64,000 nt of DNA from Solibacillus sp. FSL R7-0668. Lineage in GTDB: Bacteria > Bacillota > Bacilli > Bacillales_A > Planococcaceae. Under the pieces are notes generated by a model. That model ran no database searches. It saw only the letters and a list, made by a program, of their open reading frames with translations, and was not told where the DNA came from. This document shows, piece after piece, positions 44,967-53,324 of the stretch. The DNA lies in assembly GCF_038006205.1 (NCBI RefSeq), contig NZ_JBBOUU010000001.1:3040001-3104000 (forward strand), given 5' to 3'. The position numbers were made by a program, and so were the translations under genes. Within the stretch, counting starts at the first letter, position 1. Every line of letters begins with the position of its first letter.

Positions 44967-45632
44967 ATGAAGAATATAAAAATCAGTATGCTTGTCGCGA
45001 TGCTATTGGCAGGGACAGTCACAGGAGGAGTAATTGTCCAAGCTGATGACGACAATGAACATTGGTATGAAAAATATGATAACGATGATTATTATGATGA
45101 CCACGATGATGATGACTATGATGACTATGACGACGATGATAACGACTATGACGATTACTACTACGATGATGATGCATTCAATAATATGAATGGCGTCATA
45201 TACGATAAAGGTACTTGGAATATTTGGTCAAGAAATTTAGTAATGGAAAAAGAGGAGTTGCCGTTCAACACCTCTCAATTAGTCAAAATGAAAGTAGCAA
45301 ATACGAATAAAGAATTGAATTTTTATGTGATCCCGAAAAATAGAGAGTTCTTTGTTCCAGGAAAAGAGGTAGCTCAGCTTTTAGGAGCAGAGGCAACCTT
45401 CTATAAAGCAAGCAAAATATTAGATATTCAATATCAAGAAAATGAACTAATTTTCCGCTCCGATTCAAATGTTATTTTTGATAGTAACGTTAAAACACCG
45501 CTACCTGCATTTTCATTCTCTTTAAATGAAGATCTATATGTGCCGATTAGTGTCATTACAAATGGCTTAGGCTATATCGTTGAGTGGCAAGAGAACGACC
45601 AAGTATTTTTATGTCTACCTTTAATCAATTAG
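44967..45632 (+). CDS. Secreted Asp/Tyr-rich protein with copper-amine-oxidase-N-like domain
   Basis: 221 residues: signal peptide (1-26, cleavage after VQA), then an extremely acidic Asp/Tyr tract (27-69, about two thirds D), then a domain from about 105 to 218 resembling the copper amine oxidase N-terminal (stalk) fold: NFYVIPKNREFFVPGKEVAQLLGAE and LNEDLYVPISVITNGLGY. The acidic tract could bind metal ions. ATG 44967 has AAAGGA 9 bp upstream. It is the first gene of a four-gene operon; a TATAAT at 44858-44863 may be its -10. Confidence 0.75.
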   Translation: MKNIKISMLVAMLLAGTVTGGVIVQADDDNEHWYEKYDNDDYYDDHDDDDYDDYDDDDNDYDDYYYDDDAFNNMNGVIYDKGTWNIWSRNLVMEKEELPFNTSQLVKMKVANTNKELNFYVIPKNREFFVPGKEVAQLLGAEATFYKASKILDIQYQENELIFRSDSNVIFDSNVKTPLPAFSFSLNEDLYVPISVITNGLGYIVEWQENDQVFLCLPLIN

Positions 45633-45648
45633 GAAGGAGTTTTAAAAG

Positions 45649-45903
45649 ATGAAAGATTCTAAAAAAGCAAAGTGGATCATCGGAGCATCCGGATTCATAC
45701 TATCAGCCGCACTGTTAACACAAATAAACACCGCTGAGAAAACAAAAGCAACTAGTTTAAATGAGTTTCAGCTGACGAAGCAGCAAGAAAAAGAGCTAAC
45801 CGCGAGAGAACAAGAGCTGATCCAACTCGATTGGACAAATTTTGAATTCGAAGTTGCGAATCAACCTATGACAAAGAGCGATCGAAAAACAAAAAGAACA
45901 TAG
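45649..45903 (+). CDS. Small single-pass membrane protein of the flavin/redox operon
   Basis: 84 residues: a basic N-terminus, one hydrophobic segment (about 9-26, WIIGASGFILSAALL), and a charged helical tail of about 55 residues. No cysteine, and no flavinylation-type SGAT motif. GGAAGGAG precedes the ATG. It lies 16 bp after the acidic protein gene and 14 bp before the ApbE start. Function unknown; it could be an adaptor of the redox module. Confidence 0.7.
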   Translation: MKDSKKAKWIIGASGFILSAALLTQINTAEKTKATSLNEFQLTKQQEKELTAREQELIQLDWTNFEFEVANQPMTKSDRKTKRT

Positions 45904-45917
45904 TGGAGATGATGGCA

Positions 45918-46826
45918 ATGGATACACTTTCCCTTCAATTAATGAATACCGATTTTTATATCGCTCTTCCAAAAGGGATGCATTCTAATTGGAAAGATCA
46001 AGCGGAGAAGTGGTTACAATACGTAGCGAAAGAATGGTCAAGATTCCAACCGAACAATGAATTAGCACGATTAAATGACTTAAAAATAGGCGAAACATTG
46101 CGACTAAAGTCAGTATTATACAATTGTTTACAACTCGCAAATGAATACTATCTTGTTTCCAATGGTTTATTCTCCCCTTATTTGAAGCTACAGCTAGAAC
46201 AACAGGGCTACAATCAGTCATTTCCCTTTGAAGTGGCAGAGAATCAACCTACCATTGAACAGGTTAGCTCAAAAACGCCCATTCAATTTTTGGACAATCA
46301 GCAAGTCATGAAACTAGGATCGCAGGAAATTGATTTAGGCGGGTTTGCTAAAGGCTATGCCATCGAAAAATTAGCTGAATGGCTTGAAAAAGAAGTAGCC
46401 CCCGATTACGGCATTGTCGATGGTGGCGGTGATATGAAAATGTGGTCTACCGGTGAAAAGACTTGGACTATTGGTGTTGCAAACCCATCAGATATTACGA
46501 AAGAAATTAGCCAAATCAAAATGAAAACTGGCGCAATTGCCACTTCCAATCGGTTGTATAGAAGTTGGACACAAGGTAATTTGACAAAGTATCATCTATT
46601 GAATGGACAAACAGGAGAGATTGCTAAAACAGATGTAATCCAAGCAACGGTTGTCACATCCTCACTATGTGATGCAGAGGTCGGAGCCAAGCTTTGTTTT
46701 CTACTAGATGATAGCGAGCAACAATGGTGGTTTAATAAAAATTGCCAACGAAATGCACGTTTCATTGTGAAAGAAGGTCAAGCTGGATATTGGGCGTCAT
46801 CAAGGGGGCGAGTAATTGTTAAATAG
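45918..46826 (+). CDS. FAD:protein FMN transferase (ApbE family)
   Basis: A 302-residue ApbE-like protein. The FAD/Mg site is visible as EIDLGGFAKGYAIEKL (about 138-151), YGIVDGGGDMKMWS, and a C-terminal DVIQATVVTSSLCDAEVGAKL. ApbE enzymes attach FMN to Ser/Thr of extracytoplasmic redox proteins. No signal peptide or lipobox is seen, unlike most family members, so export is unclear. ATG 45918 lies 9 bp after TGGAG; earlier in-frame starts (45903, 45909, 45912) overlap that site. The gene overlaps the next by 11 bp. Confidence 0.87.
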   Translation: MDTLSLQLMNTDFYIALPKGMHSNWKDQAEKWLQYVAKEWSRFQPNNELARLNDLKIGETLRLKSVLYNCLQLANEYYLVSNGLFSPYLKLQLEQQGYNQSFPFEVAENQPTIEQVSSKTPIQFLDNQQVMKLGSQEIDLGGFAKGYAIEKLAEWLEKEVAPDYGIVDGGGDMKMWSTGEKTWTIGVANPSDITKEISQIKMKTGAIATSNRLYRSWTQGNLTKYHLLNGQTGEIAKTDVIQATVVTSSLCDAEVGAKLCFLLDDSEQQWWFNKNCQRNARFIVKEGQAGYWASSRGRVIVK

Positions 46827-47376
46827 CACATGGGAATGGACACGTTTATTTGGATTTTTAGCTTATTTTTATTTTACAATTTCAATTATTTTTGGGCTAC
46901 TGAGAAAAACCTCTTATGTAAAATCACATAAAAACTTAGTTTATCAGCTGCATCAAAGTGCGGGCTGGATGGGCTTATTCACAGTACTTATTCATATCCT
47001 TGTATTAATGTTTGATAGCTATATGCCATATAGCATAGTAGAGGTGTTAATTCCTTTTGCTGCCGCTCATAAGCCCCTTGCTTCTGGTATTGGCACAATT
47101 GCATTTTATTGCTTTTTAATCGTGTTAATGACCTCGGATTTATGGATTAAAACAATGAACCGCTCTATCTGGAAAAATATACATTTCCTCGTTTTACCTG
47201 CATGGCTATTATCTCTTTTTCATGGGATCAATTTAGGGAGTGATACGGAAAACTTCTTGGTCTTACTCTTTTATGTAGTAACAGCAGGTTCAACACTCAT
47301 TCTATCTGTTCTACGCATGATCGACCAAAATAATAAAAAAAAGAGTGTCGCCTCGAAAAGTAATCATTCAATATAA
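46816..47376 (+). CDS. Ferric-reductase-like transmembrane protein
   Basis: A 186-residue membrane protein with about five or six helices. Histidines placed for heme binding occur in YQLHQSAGW, LIHILVLMF, NIHFLVLPAWLL and LFHGINLG, matching the ferric reductase-like (FRD/YedZ-type) domain. There are no flavin or NADPH domains, so electrons must come from or go to partners. The start is TTG 46816 with AAGGGGG 7 bp upstream; it overlaps the ApbE gene. Last gene of the operon. Confidence 0.82.
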   Translation: MLNSTWEWTRLFGFLAYFYFTISIIFGLLRKTSYVKSHKNLVYQLHQSAGWMGLFTVLIHILVLMFDSYMPYSIVEVLIPFAAAHKPLASGIGTIAFYCFLIVLMTSDLWIKTMNRSIWKNIHFLVLPAWLLSLFHGINLGSDTENFLVLLFYVVTAGSTLILSVLRMIDQNNKKKSVASKSNHSI

Positions 47377-47380
47377 AGAG

Positions 47381-47423
47381 AAAAAGCATCAACTTCTTCC
47401 AAAAGGAGCAGTTGATGCTTTTA
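47381..47423. terminator. Bidirectional terminator
   Basis: A 13-bp perfect stem, AAAAGCATCAACT (47382-47394) / AGTTGATGCTTTT (47410-47422), between the redox operon and the convergent sensor kinase gene. Confidence 0.9.
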
Positions 47424-47427
47424 TAGT

Positions 47428-48663
47428 TCAAATTGGAAATAGGATATGGAATGTAGTCCCCTCTCCCACTATACTTGTAGCATAGATTTCACCATCATGC
47501 TGTTGGACAATTGCTTTTGCTAGTGAGAGACCTAAACCATTCCCTTTACTTTGACGAGCCTGATCACTGCGATAGAACCGTTCAAAGATTAACGTTAATT
47601 CCTGTTCGGGAATACCAACCCCATTATCAGATACAGTAATTTTAATGAAACGACTTTCCTTTGAAAGAGTAAGCGTTATACTCCCTTTAGTCGCGTATAA
47701 AATAGCATTATCCAATAAAATATAAAGGAGCTCTTGTATGTTTGTTGCATCTCCTAAAAATTCAATATTCTCTTGAATATCTGTAGTAAAATGAATTTCA
47801 GCTGGCATTACCTTTTGGAATTTATGCCCTATTCGTTCGAGCATGTTAGAGAGCTGAATAACTTCTGTATTTTGATACCCTTGCTGCTGATCATGTCGAG
47901 CTAAAAACAATAGCTTTTCCAAAAGCTCCTTCATTAATTGAGCCTCGTCTTTCATATCATCGACCAATTCTTTTCCAAATGGGCTTAAATTAGACGCTTC
48001 CCCGGTTTCTAATATATCAAGTGAGCTATAAAAAATACTGAGGGGTGTTCGCAATTCATGAGAGGCATCGGAAACGAATTTTCGTTGTTTATCAAAGGAC
48101 CATTGAATAGGGATCATCGCTTTCCTCGCCATATAGTAACTAAGCAGACCAATAAAGACAGTGGAAATACAAGTTAAGAAAATAAATAACTGAATAGATT
48201 TTTGGAAAAAGTGTTGCTGAGATGTAATAGATTTCCCTAAAATAATATAACCAGCCGCCTCCCCTTGTTCGTAAATGGGCTTTTTTAAGAGCAGGAAATA
48301 CTGTTCTTGCCATTCGTAACGAAGCACAGAATCTTCCGTAACTTCACTTTCTACAAAGTATTTTTCTAATTGCCTTTTCAGCCCTTTATGCGATTCATCG
48401 CCGTGAATAAACTCCTGATTTTTTGTATAAATATAATAGAAATAATTTTGATTTGGTTCATAGCTTAATCTACTTTTTTCTTGGCCGCCATATACATAGA
48501 AATCATGCTTTTGTTGTATGTAGAGAGATTCCAGTTCATCTAATTGCTGGCTACTCATCAAATTTACAAGTGAAACATATAGGATGATGAGGAAGAGTGA
48601 GAAAAACAAAAAGAATAATGTTGCATATAATAATGATAATTTTATCCTTGTTTTATGAAACAT
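47428..48663 (-). CDS. Membrane sensor histidine kinase
   Basis: A 411-residue kinase: TM1 (about 11-34), extracytoplasmic sensor (about 35-155), TM2 (about 156-178), HisKA with phospho-acceptor His202 in SDASHELRTPLSIFY, and HATPase_c (YILLDNAILYA, VSDNGVGIPE, GNGLGLSLAK). No HAMP of normal length. It overlaps the response regulator gene upstream by 11 bp, so they form one operon. Its position next to the redox operon suggests that it monitors that system or its metal ion. Confidence 0.93.
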   Translation of the reverse strand: MFHKTRIKLSLLYATLFFLFFSLFLIILYVSLVNLMSSQQLDELESLYIQQKHDFYVYGGQEKSRLSYEPNQNYFYYIYTKNQEFIHGDESHKGLKRQLEKYFVESEVTEDSVLRYEWQEQYFLLLKKPIYEQGEAAGYIILGKSITSQQHFFQKSIQLFIFLTCISTVFIGLLSYYMARKAMIPIQWSFDKQRKFVSDASHELRTPLSIFYSSLDILETGEASNLSPFGKELVDDMKDEAQLMKELLEKLLFLARHDQQQGYQNTEVIQLSNMLERIGHKFQKVMPAEIHFTTDIQENIEFLGDATNIQELLYILLDNAILYATKGSITLTLSKESRFIKITVSDNGVGIPEQELTLIFERFYRSDQARQSKGNGLGLSLAKAIVQQHDGEIYATSIVGEGTTFHILFPI

Positions 48664-49333
48664 AGCATTCTCTTAGTTTATAGCCAATTCCTCTTACATT
48701 TTGAATATACGATTTATCTTGGCTAGCATCTACCTTTTTTCGAACAAGTTTTACAAGTGCATCTAAAGAGTTATTGGAAACATCATACTCATAGCCCCAA
48801 ATATACGTACAAATTTGCTCTCTTGTTAGCACACGCCCTTTATTGAGGAATAAATATTCCAAAAGCAAAAATTCATTTTTCGTTAATTTAATTTCTACAT
48901 TATTGCGCATGACAGAACGGGAATCTATATGGAGCTGTAGCTGTTCTACTTCGATGATTTGCTCGATTGCCTTCTCTTTTCTTCGTAATACAGATCGAAT
49001 TCTGGCCAAAAGCTCTTCCATTTTAAAAGGCTTGACTAAGTAATCATCTGCACCGCTATCTAACCCTTGAATGACATCAGCCGTATCGTCTTTTGCGGTT
49101 AGCATTAATATACCACCACTAAAGCCCGCGTTACGCAATTGCTGACACACTTCAATACCAGATAAACTTGGCATCATCCAGTCCAAAATAAGCAAATCAT
49201 ACCATTCAGCAATCGCGTTATCTAGCGCATCTTGTCCATTATTCACCTCGACTACATGGTGAAAATCCTTATTTAAAATATAGCCGATATTTTTTCTTAA
49301 GCGTGCATCATCTTCTGCTAGTAATATTTTCAA
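48653..49333 (-). CDS. OmpR/PhoB family response regulator
   Basis: 226 residues: receiver domain with phospho-acceptor Asp51 in LLILDWMMPSLSG, conserved Thr and Lys (MLTAKDD, LVKPFKMEE), and a C-terminal winged helix (about 130-223, LTKNEFLLLEYLFLNKGRVLTREQI). The start is TTG 49333 after AGGAGG. Partner of the overlapping kinase; likely targets are its own operon and the convergent redox genes. Confidence 0.95.
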   Translation of the reverse strand: MKILLAEDDARLRKNIGYILNKDFHHVVEVNNGQDALDNAIAEWYDLLILDWMMPSLSGIEVCQQLRNAGFSGGILMLTAKDDTADVIQGLDSGADDYLVKPFKMEELLARIRSVLRRKEKAIEQIIEVEQLQLHIDSRSVMRNNVEIKLTKNEFLLLEYLFLNKGRVLTREQICTYIWGYEYDVSNNSLDALVKLVRKKVDASQDKSYIQNVRGIGYKLRECYVS

Positions 49334-49490
49334 AGTATTTCCTCCTCATCTAGGCTATCTACTGTACGTTGGCAAACGGAAAATAAGCGAATGGAGCGTT
49401 TCTTGCCTATTTCAAATCATAACATGTACTAGGCAGCCAAACCATTTTCGCAAAGCTAAGCAGGTTCAATCAGATGTCATAAATTTGGTT

Positions 49491-49531
49491 GAAAAAGATA
49501 AGGTACTCAACGATGAACTCGCGAATACCTT
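49491..49531 (-). terminator. Probable terminator of the asparagine synthetase gene
   Basis: Stem AAGGTACTC (49500-49508) / GAATACCTT (49523-49531) with one G-U pair on the minus strand, then TATCTTTTT. Confidence 0.65.
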
Positions 49532-49538
49532 TTAATCA

Positions 49539-51389
49539 TCATTCCATCTCAACAAAGAAGCACTTATACCAAACAAGATATACGTACACTGTCCAAATAT
49601 AGCGGCCACGATTTGCTTTGCCTTCAAAATGTTCATCTAAATAACCGACTAATTGATCTGTATCGAAGAATTCCTTTGCAAAATCCTCGTTAAATAGTTC
49701 TTTCACTAACTTATAATACTTCTCCTCACGTAGCCAGTGACGAATAGGGACAGGGAACCCAAGTTTTGGTCGCTTTACCCATTCCTCTGGCAACTCCTGA
49801 TACGATGCTTGTCGAAGGGCGTATTTTGTATTTGTCGTGTTCACTCGATAATTAGACGGTATTTTTTTCGCAAGCTCCATTACTTCTTTATCTAAAAATG
49901 GTACACGTAATTCAATTGAATGTGCCATACTCATTTTATCAGCCTTTAGTAAAATATCACCTGGCATCCACAGGTGAAAATCTAAATATTGCATTTTTGT
50001 GACATCATCACCACTCGGTATTTCATCATAAATACGTTTTGTAATAGAATTAACTGAGGGGCCATTTTGATAGTCCGGCTTTAAAACTTTTAAGGCATCC
50101 TGTTCTTCCCAAACGATAGCATGACCGATGAAACGCTGTTCAACTGTTTGACCACCTTTTATTAGAAATTGTGTATAGCGATTTTTTGGAAACATTTCTG
50201 CTACACTGCCTAATGCTTTACGTACACTAAATGGTACTTTTTCATATTGTCGCATTTTATTTGAGCTTTGGTACCAGGAGTAGCCACCAAAAACTTCATC
50301 TGCTCCCTCGCCTGAAAGAACAACTGTTACATCCTTTGCTGCTAATTGTGACAAAAAATAAAGTGGCAAAGACGATAAATTGGATTGTGGCTCATCCATA
50401 TGCCATTGAATTTTAGGTAATGCCTCAAAGCATTCATCTGCCGTAATATATTTTCGTTCGTTTTGAACATCTAACGTGTTTGATAAATCTTTTGCTAAGC
50501 TTGTCTCGTCGAACATTTCTTCATAGTCCAAAAATCCAACTGAGAATGATTTATCTGGACGTAGTAATGCCGTAATATAACTGGAATCTACTCCACCTGA
50601 TAGAAAAGACCCCACCTTCACATCACTAATTTTATGTGCTTTTACAGAGTTTCTCATTGTTTCACGAATTTCTTCTACATACTTTTCGAGAGGCGCTTCT
50701 TGGGCATCGAATTTTTTATTCCAATATTGTACAATATTCTTCTTTCCATTTTGGATGACCATATAGTGTGCTGGCGGTAATTTATATACCCCTTTAAAAA
50801 AAGTTTCATCCATTGAATTGTACTGAAACGTTAAATAGGGTCGTAATGCCTCTTTATTTAATTCTTTAATGAACGAGGGATGAGGTAAAAATGATTTAAT
50901 CTCTGAGCCGAAAATGAAGGTTTGATCATATGTATAACTCGTATAATACAGTGGCTTAATGCCAAAGCCATCCCGAGCAATAAACTGTAAATCTTTCTTT
51001 TTATCCCAAACACAAAACGCGAACATCCCTCGAAGCTGCTTGACAAATTCGACACCAAATTCGATATATCCATAAATTAAAACTTCACTGTCTGATTGGG
51101 TTGTAAACGAATAGCCCCTCGCTACAAGGTCTGCGCGTAATTCTTGAAAGTTGAAAATTTCTCCGTTAAAGACAAGGACGATATTGCCATCAGCGCTGTA
51201 CATAGGCTGGTTTGCCGCATCAGATAAATCAATAATACTTAATCGACGGAAACCTAATGTTACTTTATCATCTGTATAAATACCTCCACTGTCCGGTCCA
51301 CGGTGGATAATCGTATTCATCATCCGTTCTATTGTTTGATGATGGTCAATCTTATTTGTTCCATTAATATAGCCAATAAATCCGCACAT
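49539..51389 (-). CDS. asnB: Asparagine synthase (glutamine-hydrolysing)
   Basis: A 616-residue enzyme: N-terminal class II glutaminase with nucleophile Cys2 (MCGFIGYING), HRGPDSGG and NGEIFNFQELR, and a synthetase domain with the pyrophosphate loop FLSGGVDSSYI and SGEGADEVFGGY. It makes asparagine from aspartate, ATP and glutamine. ATG 51389 is required for the free Cys2 and follows GAGGTG. Length is close to Bacillus AsnO (sporulation-linked) as well as AsnB, and the paralogue cannot be fixed from sequence alone. Confidence 0.93.
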   Translation of the reverse strand: MCGFIGYINGTNKIDHHQTIERMMNTIIHRGPDSGGIYTDDKVTLGFRRLSIIDLSDAANQPMYSADGNIVLVFNGEIFNFQELRADLVARGYSFTTQSDSEVLIYGYIEFGVEFVKQLRGMFAFCVWDKKKDLQFIARDGFGIKPLYYTSYTYDQTFIFGSEIKSFLPHPSFIKELNKEALRPYLTFQYNSMDETFFKGVYKLPPAHYMVIQNGKKNIVQYWNKKFDAQEAPLEKYVEEIRETMRNSVKAHKISDVKVGSFLSGGVDSSYITALLRPDKSFSVGFLDYEEMFDETSLAKDLSNTLDVQNERKYITADECFEALPKIQWHMDEPQSNLSSLPLYFLSQLAAKDVTVVLSGEGADEVFGGYSWYQSSNKMRQYEKVPFSVRKALGSVAEMFPKNRYTQFLIKGGQTVEQRFIGHAIVWEEQDALKVLKPDYQNGPSVNSITKRIYDEIPSGDDVTKMQYLDFHLWMPGDILLKADKMSMAHSIELRVPFLDKEVMELAKKIPSNYRVNTTNTKYALRQASYQELPEEWVKRPKLGFPVPIRHWLREEKYYKLVKELFNEDFAKEFFDTDQLVGYLDEHFEGKANRGRYIWTVYVYLVWYKCFFVEME

Positions 51390-51745
51390 TCTTTTCACCT
51401 CATAAGTTTCGTGTATAAAATTTCCTTTTATAATCGAGAAATCCATTCATATCAAGCTTTCAGTACAAATAAATTTTATAGTAGGTAATCATAAGTACTA
51501 AGTATGATCAAATTACTACTATAGCGCTTGAAAATGAAATAAGACTGAAATTTAAGGTGTTAGACCCGTTATGAATAGTAACTTTTTAAGAATGATCACT
51601 AAAATAGAACGGCGCGATTTAATAGCTCTTAGTAAAAACCACCTTACTTCTTAATAAATCGCTTTTTCCCCCATTACAACGTATAATGAAAAAATCAGAA
51701 GAAGAATTCTATTTTTCCTCTAGTTGAAAAAAGAGGTGCACACAT
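51390..51745. other. Divergent intergenic region
   Basis: 356 bp between asnB and the HEAT-repeat gene. It contains an inverted repeat, ATCATA (51488-51493) / TATGAT (51503-51508), about 100 bp upstream of asnB (possible operator), and a TATAAT (51682-51687) that may be the -10 of the rightward gene, without a good -35. Nothing else recognised. Confidence 0.45.
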
Positions 51746-52174
51746 TTGAAATCGTTTAAAAAAGAATTACCAGAACAATATGAAGCATTAAAGAAACAGG
51801 CGAATTATACATCAAGCTGGCGCGAGCGTTTAGCCGCAGTTGAGACGCTATCTGCTTATCAACACGAAAAGGTGATTGATTTATTAACTCACCGCATGAA
51901 AAATGATACAGTATACAACGTACAAACAGCCGCTTACAATGCGCTCGTAGCATTTGGCGAAAATGTAGATAAGCCTAAACCCGCACGTTTTGATATCATT
52001 AAAGGCACGGACAAGATTTTCTTACGTGTGAAAAAAAGTTTGCCTAAGGAGCATAGCGTGGCAGATTTTGCTGACAAGCTAAAACGTATGCGCTTAGATG
52101 TATTTGATGCCTATGAAGGCGATAAAGGTGAGCAATTTATGACTTGGCTTGAGGAACGTTGGGCGAAGCTGTAA
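51746..52174 (+). CDS. HEAT-repeat domain protein
   Basis: A 142-residue all-helical protein. Residues about 22-75 contain a HEAT-like pair of helices (WRERLAAVETLSAYQHEKVIDLLTHRM, then NVQTAAYNALVAFGE), a protein-interaction fold; the C-terminal part is a separate helical region (SVADFADKLKRMRLDVFDAYEG). Start TTG 51746 with AGAGGTG 7 bp upstream. No signal peptide. Function unknown. Confidence 0.72.
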   Translation: MKSFKKELPEQYEALKKQANYTSSWRERLAAVETLSAYQHEKVIDLLTHRMKNDTVYNVQTAAYNALVAFGENVDKPKPARFDIIKGTDKIFLRVKKSLPKEHSVADFADKLKRMRLDVFDAYEGDKGEQFMTWLEERWAKL

Positions 52175-52196
52175 TTCGAACTTAATAGGATTTACG

Positions 52197-52237
52197 AAAA
52201 CCATTCTCTCCACTTATAGGGGGGATGGTTTTTTTAG
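52197..52237 (+). terminator. Terminator of the HEAT-repeat gene
   Basis: AACCATTCTCTCC (52199-52211) pairs with GGGGGGATGGTT (52219-52230) with one unpaired base and G-U pairs, then TTTTTTT. Confidence 0.8.
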
Positions 52238-52327
52238 GTTTATCGCTGAACATAGGGTTGATTTTTTCCAACTCATGATTTGATGAGTGGGCTGGAGGCA
52301 AACTCTACTTTGTGCTAATAGAGATAT

Positions 52328-52427
52328 ATTTGCGACTTTTTGATTTTATTTGCGATTTCCAGTTTATATTTGCGAAATATTGAAGATATTTGCGATTTTC
52401 AACATATATTTGCGAACCCCCAAAAAT
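52328..52427. repeat. 20-bp-periodic ATTTGCGA repeat element, copy 2 (5 units)
   Basis: The core ATTTGCGA occurs at 52328, 52348, 52368, 52388 and 52408, again exactly 20 bp apart. Bases after the core run GAC, GAT, GAA, GAT, GAA, the same order as copy 1 (810-929) minus one GAT unit. First units agree at 18 of 20 positions and the final units share GAAC-CCCAAAAA. It lies between a terminator and the PepSY gene. No open frame of interest. The rest of the 346-bp gap holds only the terminator and the PepSY leader. Confidence 0.85.
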
Positions 52428-52520
52428 ATCCTTTTTCTCATCAAATTTTAATAATTTTTACAGTATTCTCTCATTTTCTTCGTTTACACTAGTAGTATCA
52501 ACAAAAGGAGGCTATTCAAA

Positions 52521-53045
52521 ATGAAAAAAGTAATTTTAATTCCGGCATTGGCTGGGGCACTTGCACTTGGTAGTATTGCGCTAACTGACAATCCAGTCGA
52601 AGCAGCTCCTAAAGGATTCATCACAATGGAAAAGGCGAGAACGATTGCAGTCAAGGCAGTTGGCGGAAATGTGACAGATATTGAATTAAAGCGCAAATAT
52701 ACGGGTGGTATTTATGAGGTGGAGGTTCAATCAAAGGGCTTTGAATTTGATCTAATCATTGATGCAACATCAGGAAAAATCCTAAAGAAGGAAAAAGACG
52801 ACCTAGATAATTTAGATGACGATGATGTAATTGCATTTAATAAAAAATTTATCACACCGGCAGCTGCTGAAAAAATTGCTCTGAAAAAAGCAAATGGCAC
52901 AGTCGTAAAAGTAGCCTTAGAAAATGAAAATAATCGCGTAATTTATGAAATCGAGGTCGAAAATGGCGCCTATGAGTATGAATTTGACATCGACGCGCTA
53001 TCTGGGAAAATTCTCAAATTTGAAAAAGATGAAATGGATGATTAA
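52521..53045 (+). CDS. Secreted protein with two PepSY domains
   Basis: 174 residues: signal peptide (about 1-29, MKKVILIPALAGALALGSIA, cleavage near VEAA), then two PepSY modules (about 33-90 and 110-170). Each has the pattern xxMEKARTIAVKAVGG ... YEVEVQSKGFEFDLIIDATSGKIL. An acidic linker (KDDLDNLDDDD) separates them. PepSY domains often regulate or shield peptidases or bind metals at the cell surface. Start ATG 52521 follows AAAAGGAGG. Confidence 0.9.
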   Translation: MKKVILIPALAGALALGSIALTDNPVEAAPKGFITMEKARTIAVKAVGGNVTDIELKRKYTGGIYEVEVQSKGFEFDLIIDATSGKILKKEKDDLDNLDDDDVIAFNKKFITPAAAEKIALKKANGTVVKVALENENNRVIYEIEVENGAYEYEFDIDALSGKILKFEKDEMDD

Positions 53046-53050
53046 GTAAT

Positions 53051-53092
53051 GAAAACACATTTCGCCAAACTAAACGTGAAATGTGTTTTCTT
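53051..53092 (+). terminator. Terminator of the PepSY gene
   Basis: A 13-bp perfect stem, GAAAACACATTTC (53051-53063) / GAAATGTGTTTTC (53078-53090), with a modest T tail. Confidence 0.75.
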
Positions 53093-53123
53093 ATGTGGTG
53101 TTAAAAAAATGAGCAAGATGAAT

Positions 53124-53153
53124 AAAGCCGTACAACCTAGTAGATTGTACGGC
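53124..53153 (-). terminator. Hairpin after the small zinc-ribbon gene
   Basis: A 9-bp perfect stem, GCCGTACAA (53127-53135) / TTGTACGGC (53145-53153), followed on the minus strand by TTTATT. Confidence 0.55.
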
Positions 53154-53159
53154 CTCTCT

Positions 53160-53309
53160 TCATGGCTGATTATTAATAGAATCTAGTAATTCGCTCTCTA
53201 GTCCATCCTCTGTTTCATTGAACACAGCATCGCACATGAAACAATATGCTACACCATCTTCAAATTCGATGTAATTGTAGCAGACAGGGCATTGCTCTTG
53301 TTTTGACAT
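53160..53309 (-). CDS. Small zinc-ribbon-like protein
   Basis: A 49-residue frame starting MSKQEQCPVCYNYIEFEDG. It contains two CxxC pairs, CPVC (residues 7-10) and CFMC (about 24-27), separated by 13 residues, the spacing of a zinc ribbon; the C-terminal half is acidic. ATG 53307-53309 is preceded by AAGGTGG, and a hairpin follows the stop. Probably real despite its size. It may bind zinc and contact protein or nucleic acid. Confidence 0.72.
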   Translation of the reverse strand: MSKQEQCPVCYNYIEFEDGVAYCFMCDAVFNETEDGLESELLDSINNQP

Positions 53310-53324
53310 CTTTCCACCTTCTAA

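Noticed and set aside
49389-49535. Open stretch of about 49 codons ending NLVEKDKVLNDELANTF
   Set aside because: No start or ribosome site, and it overlaps the asnB terminator; could be a gene remnant but support is too thin.
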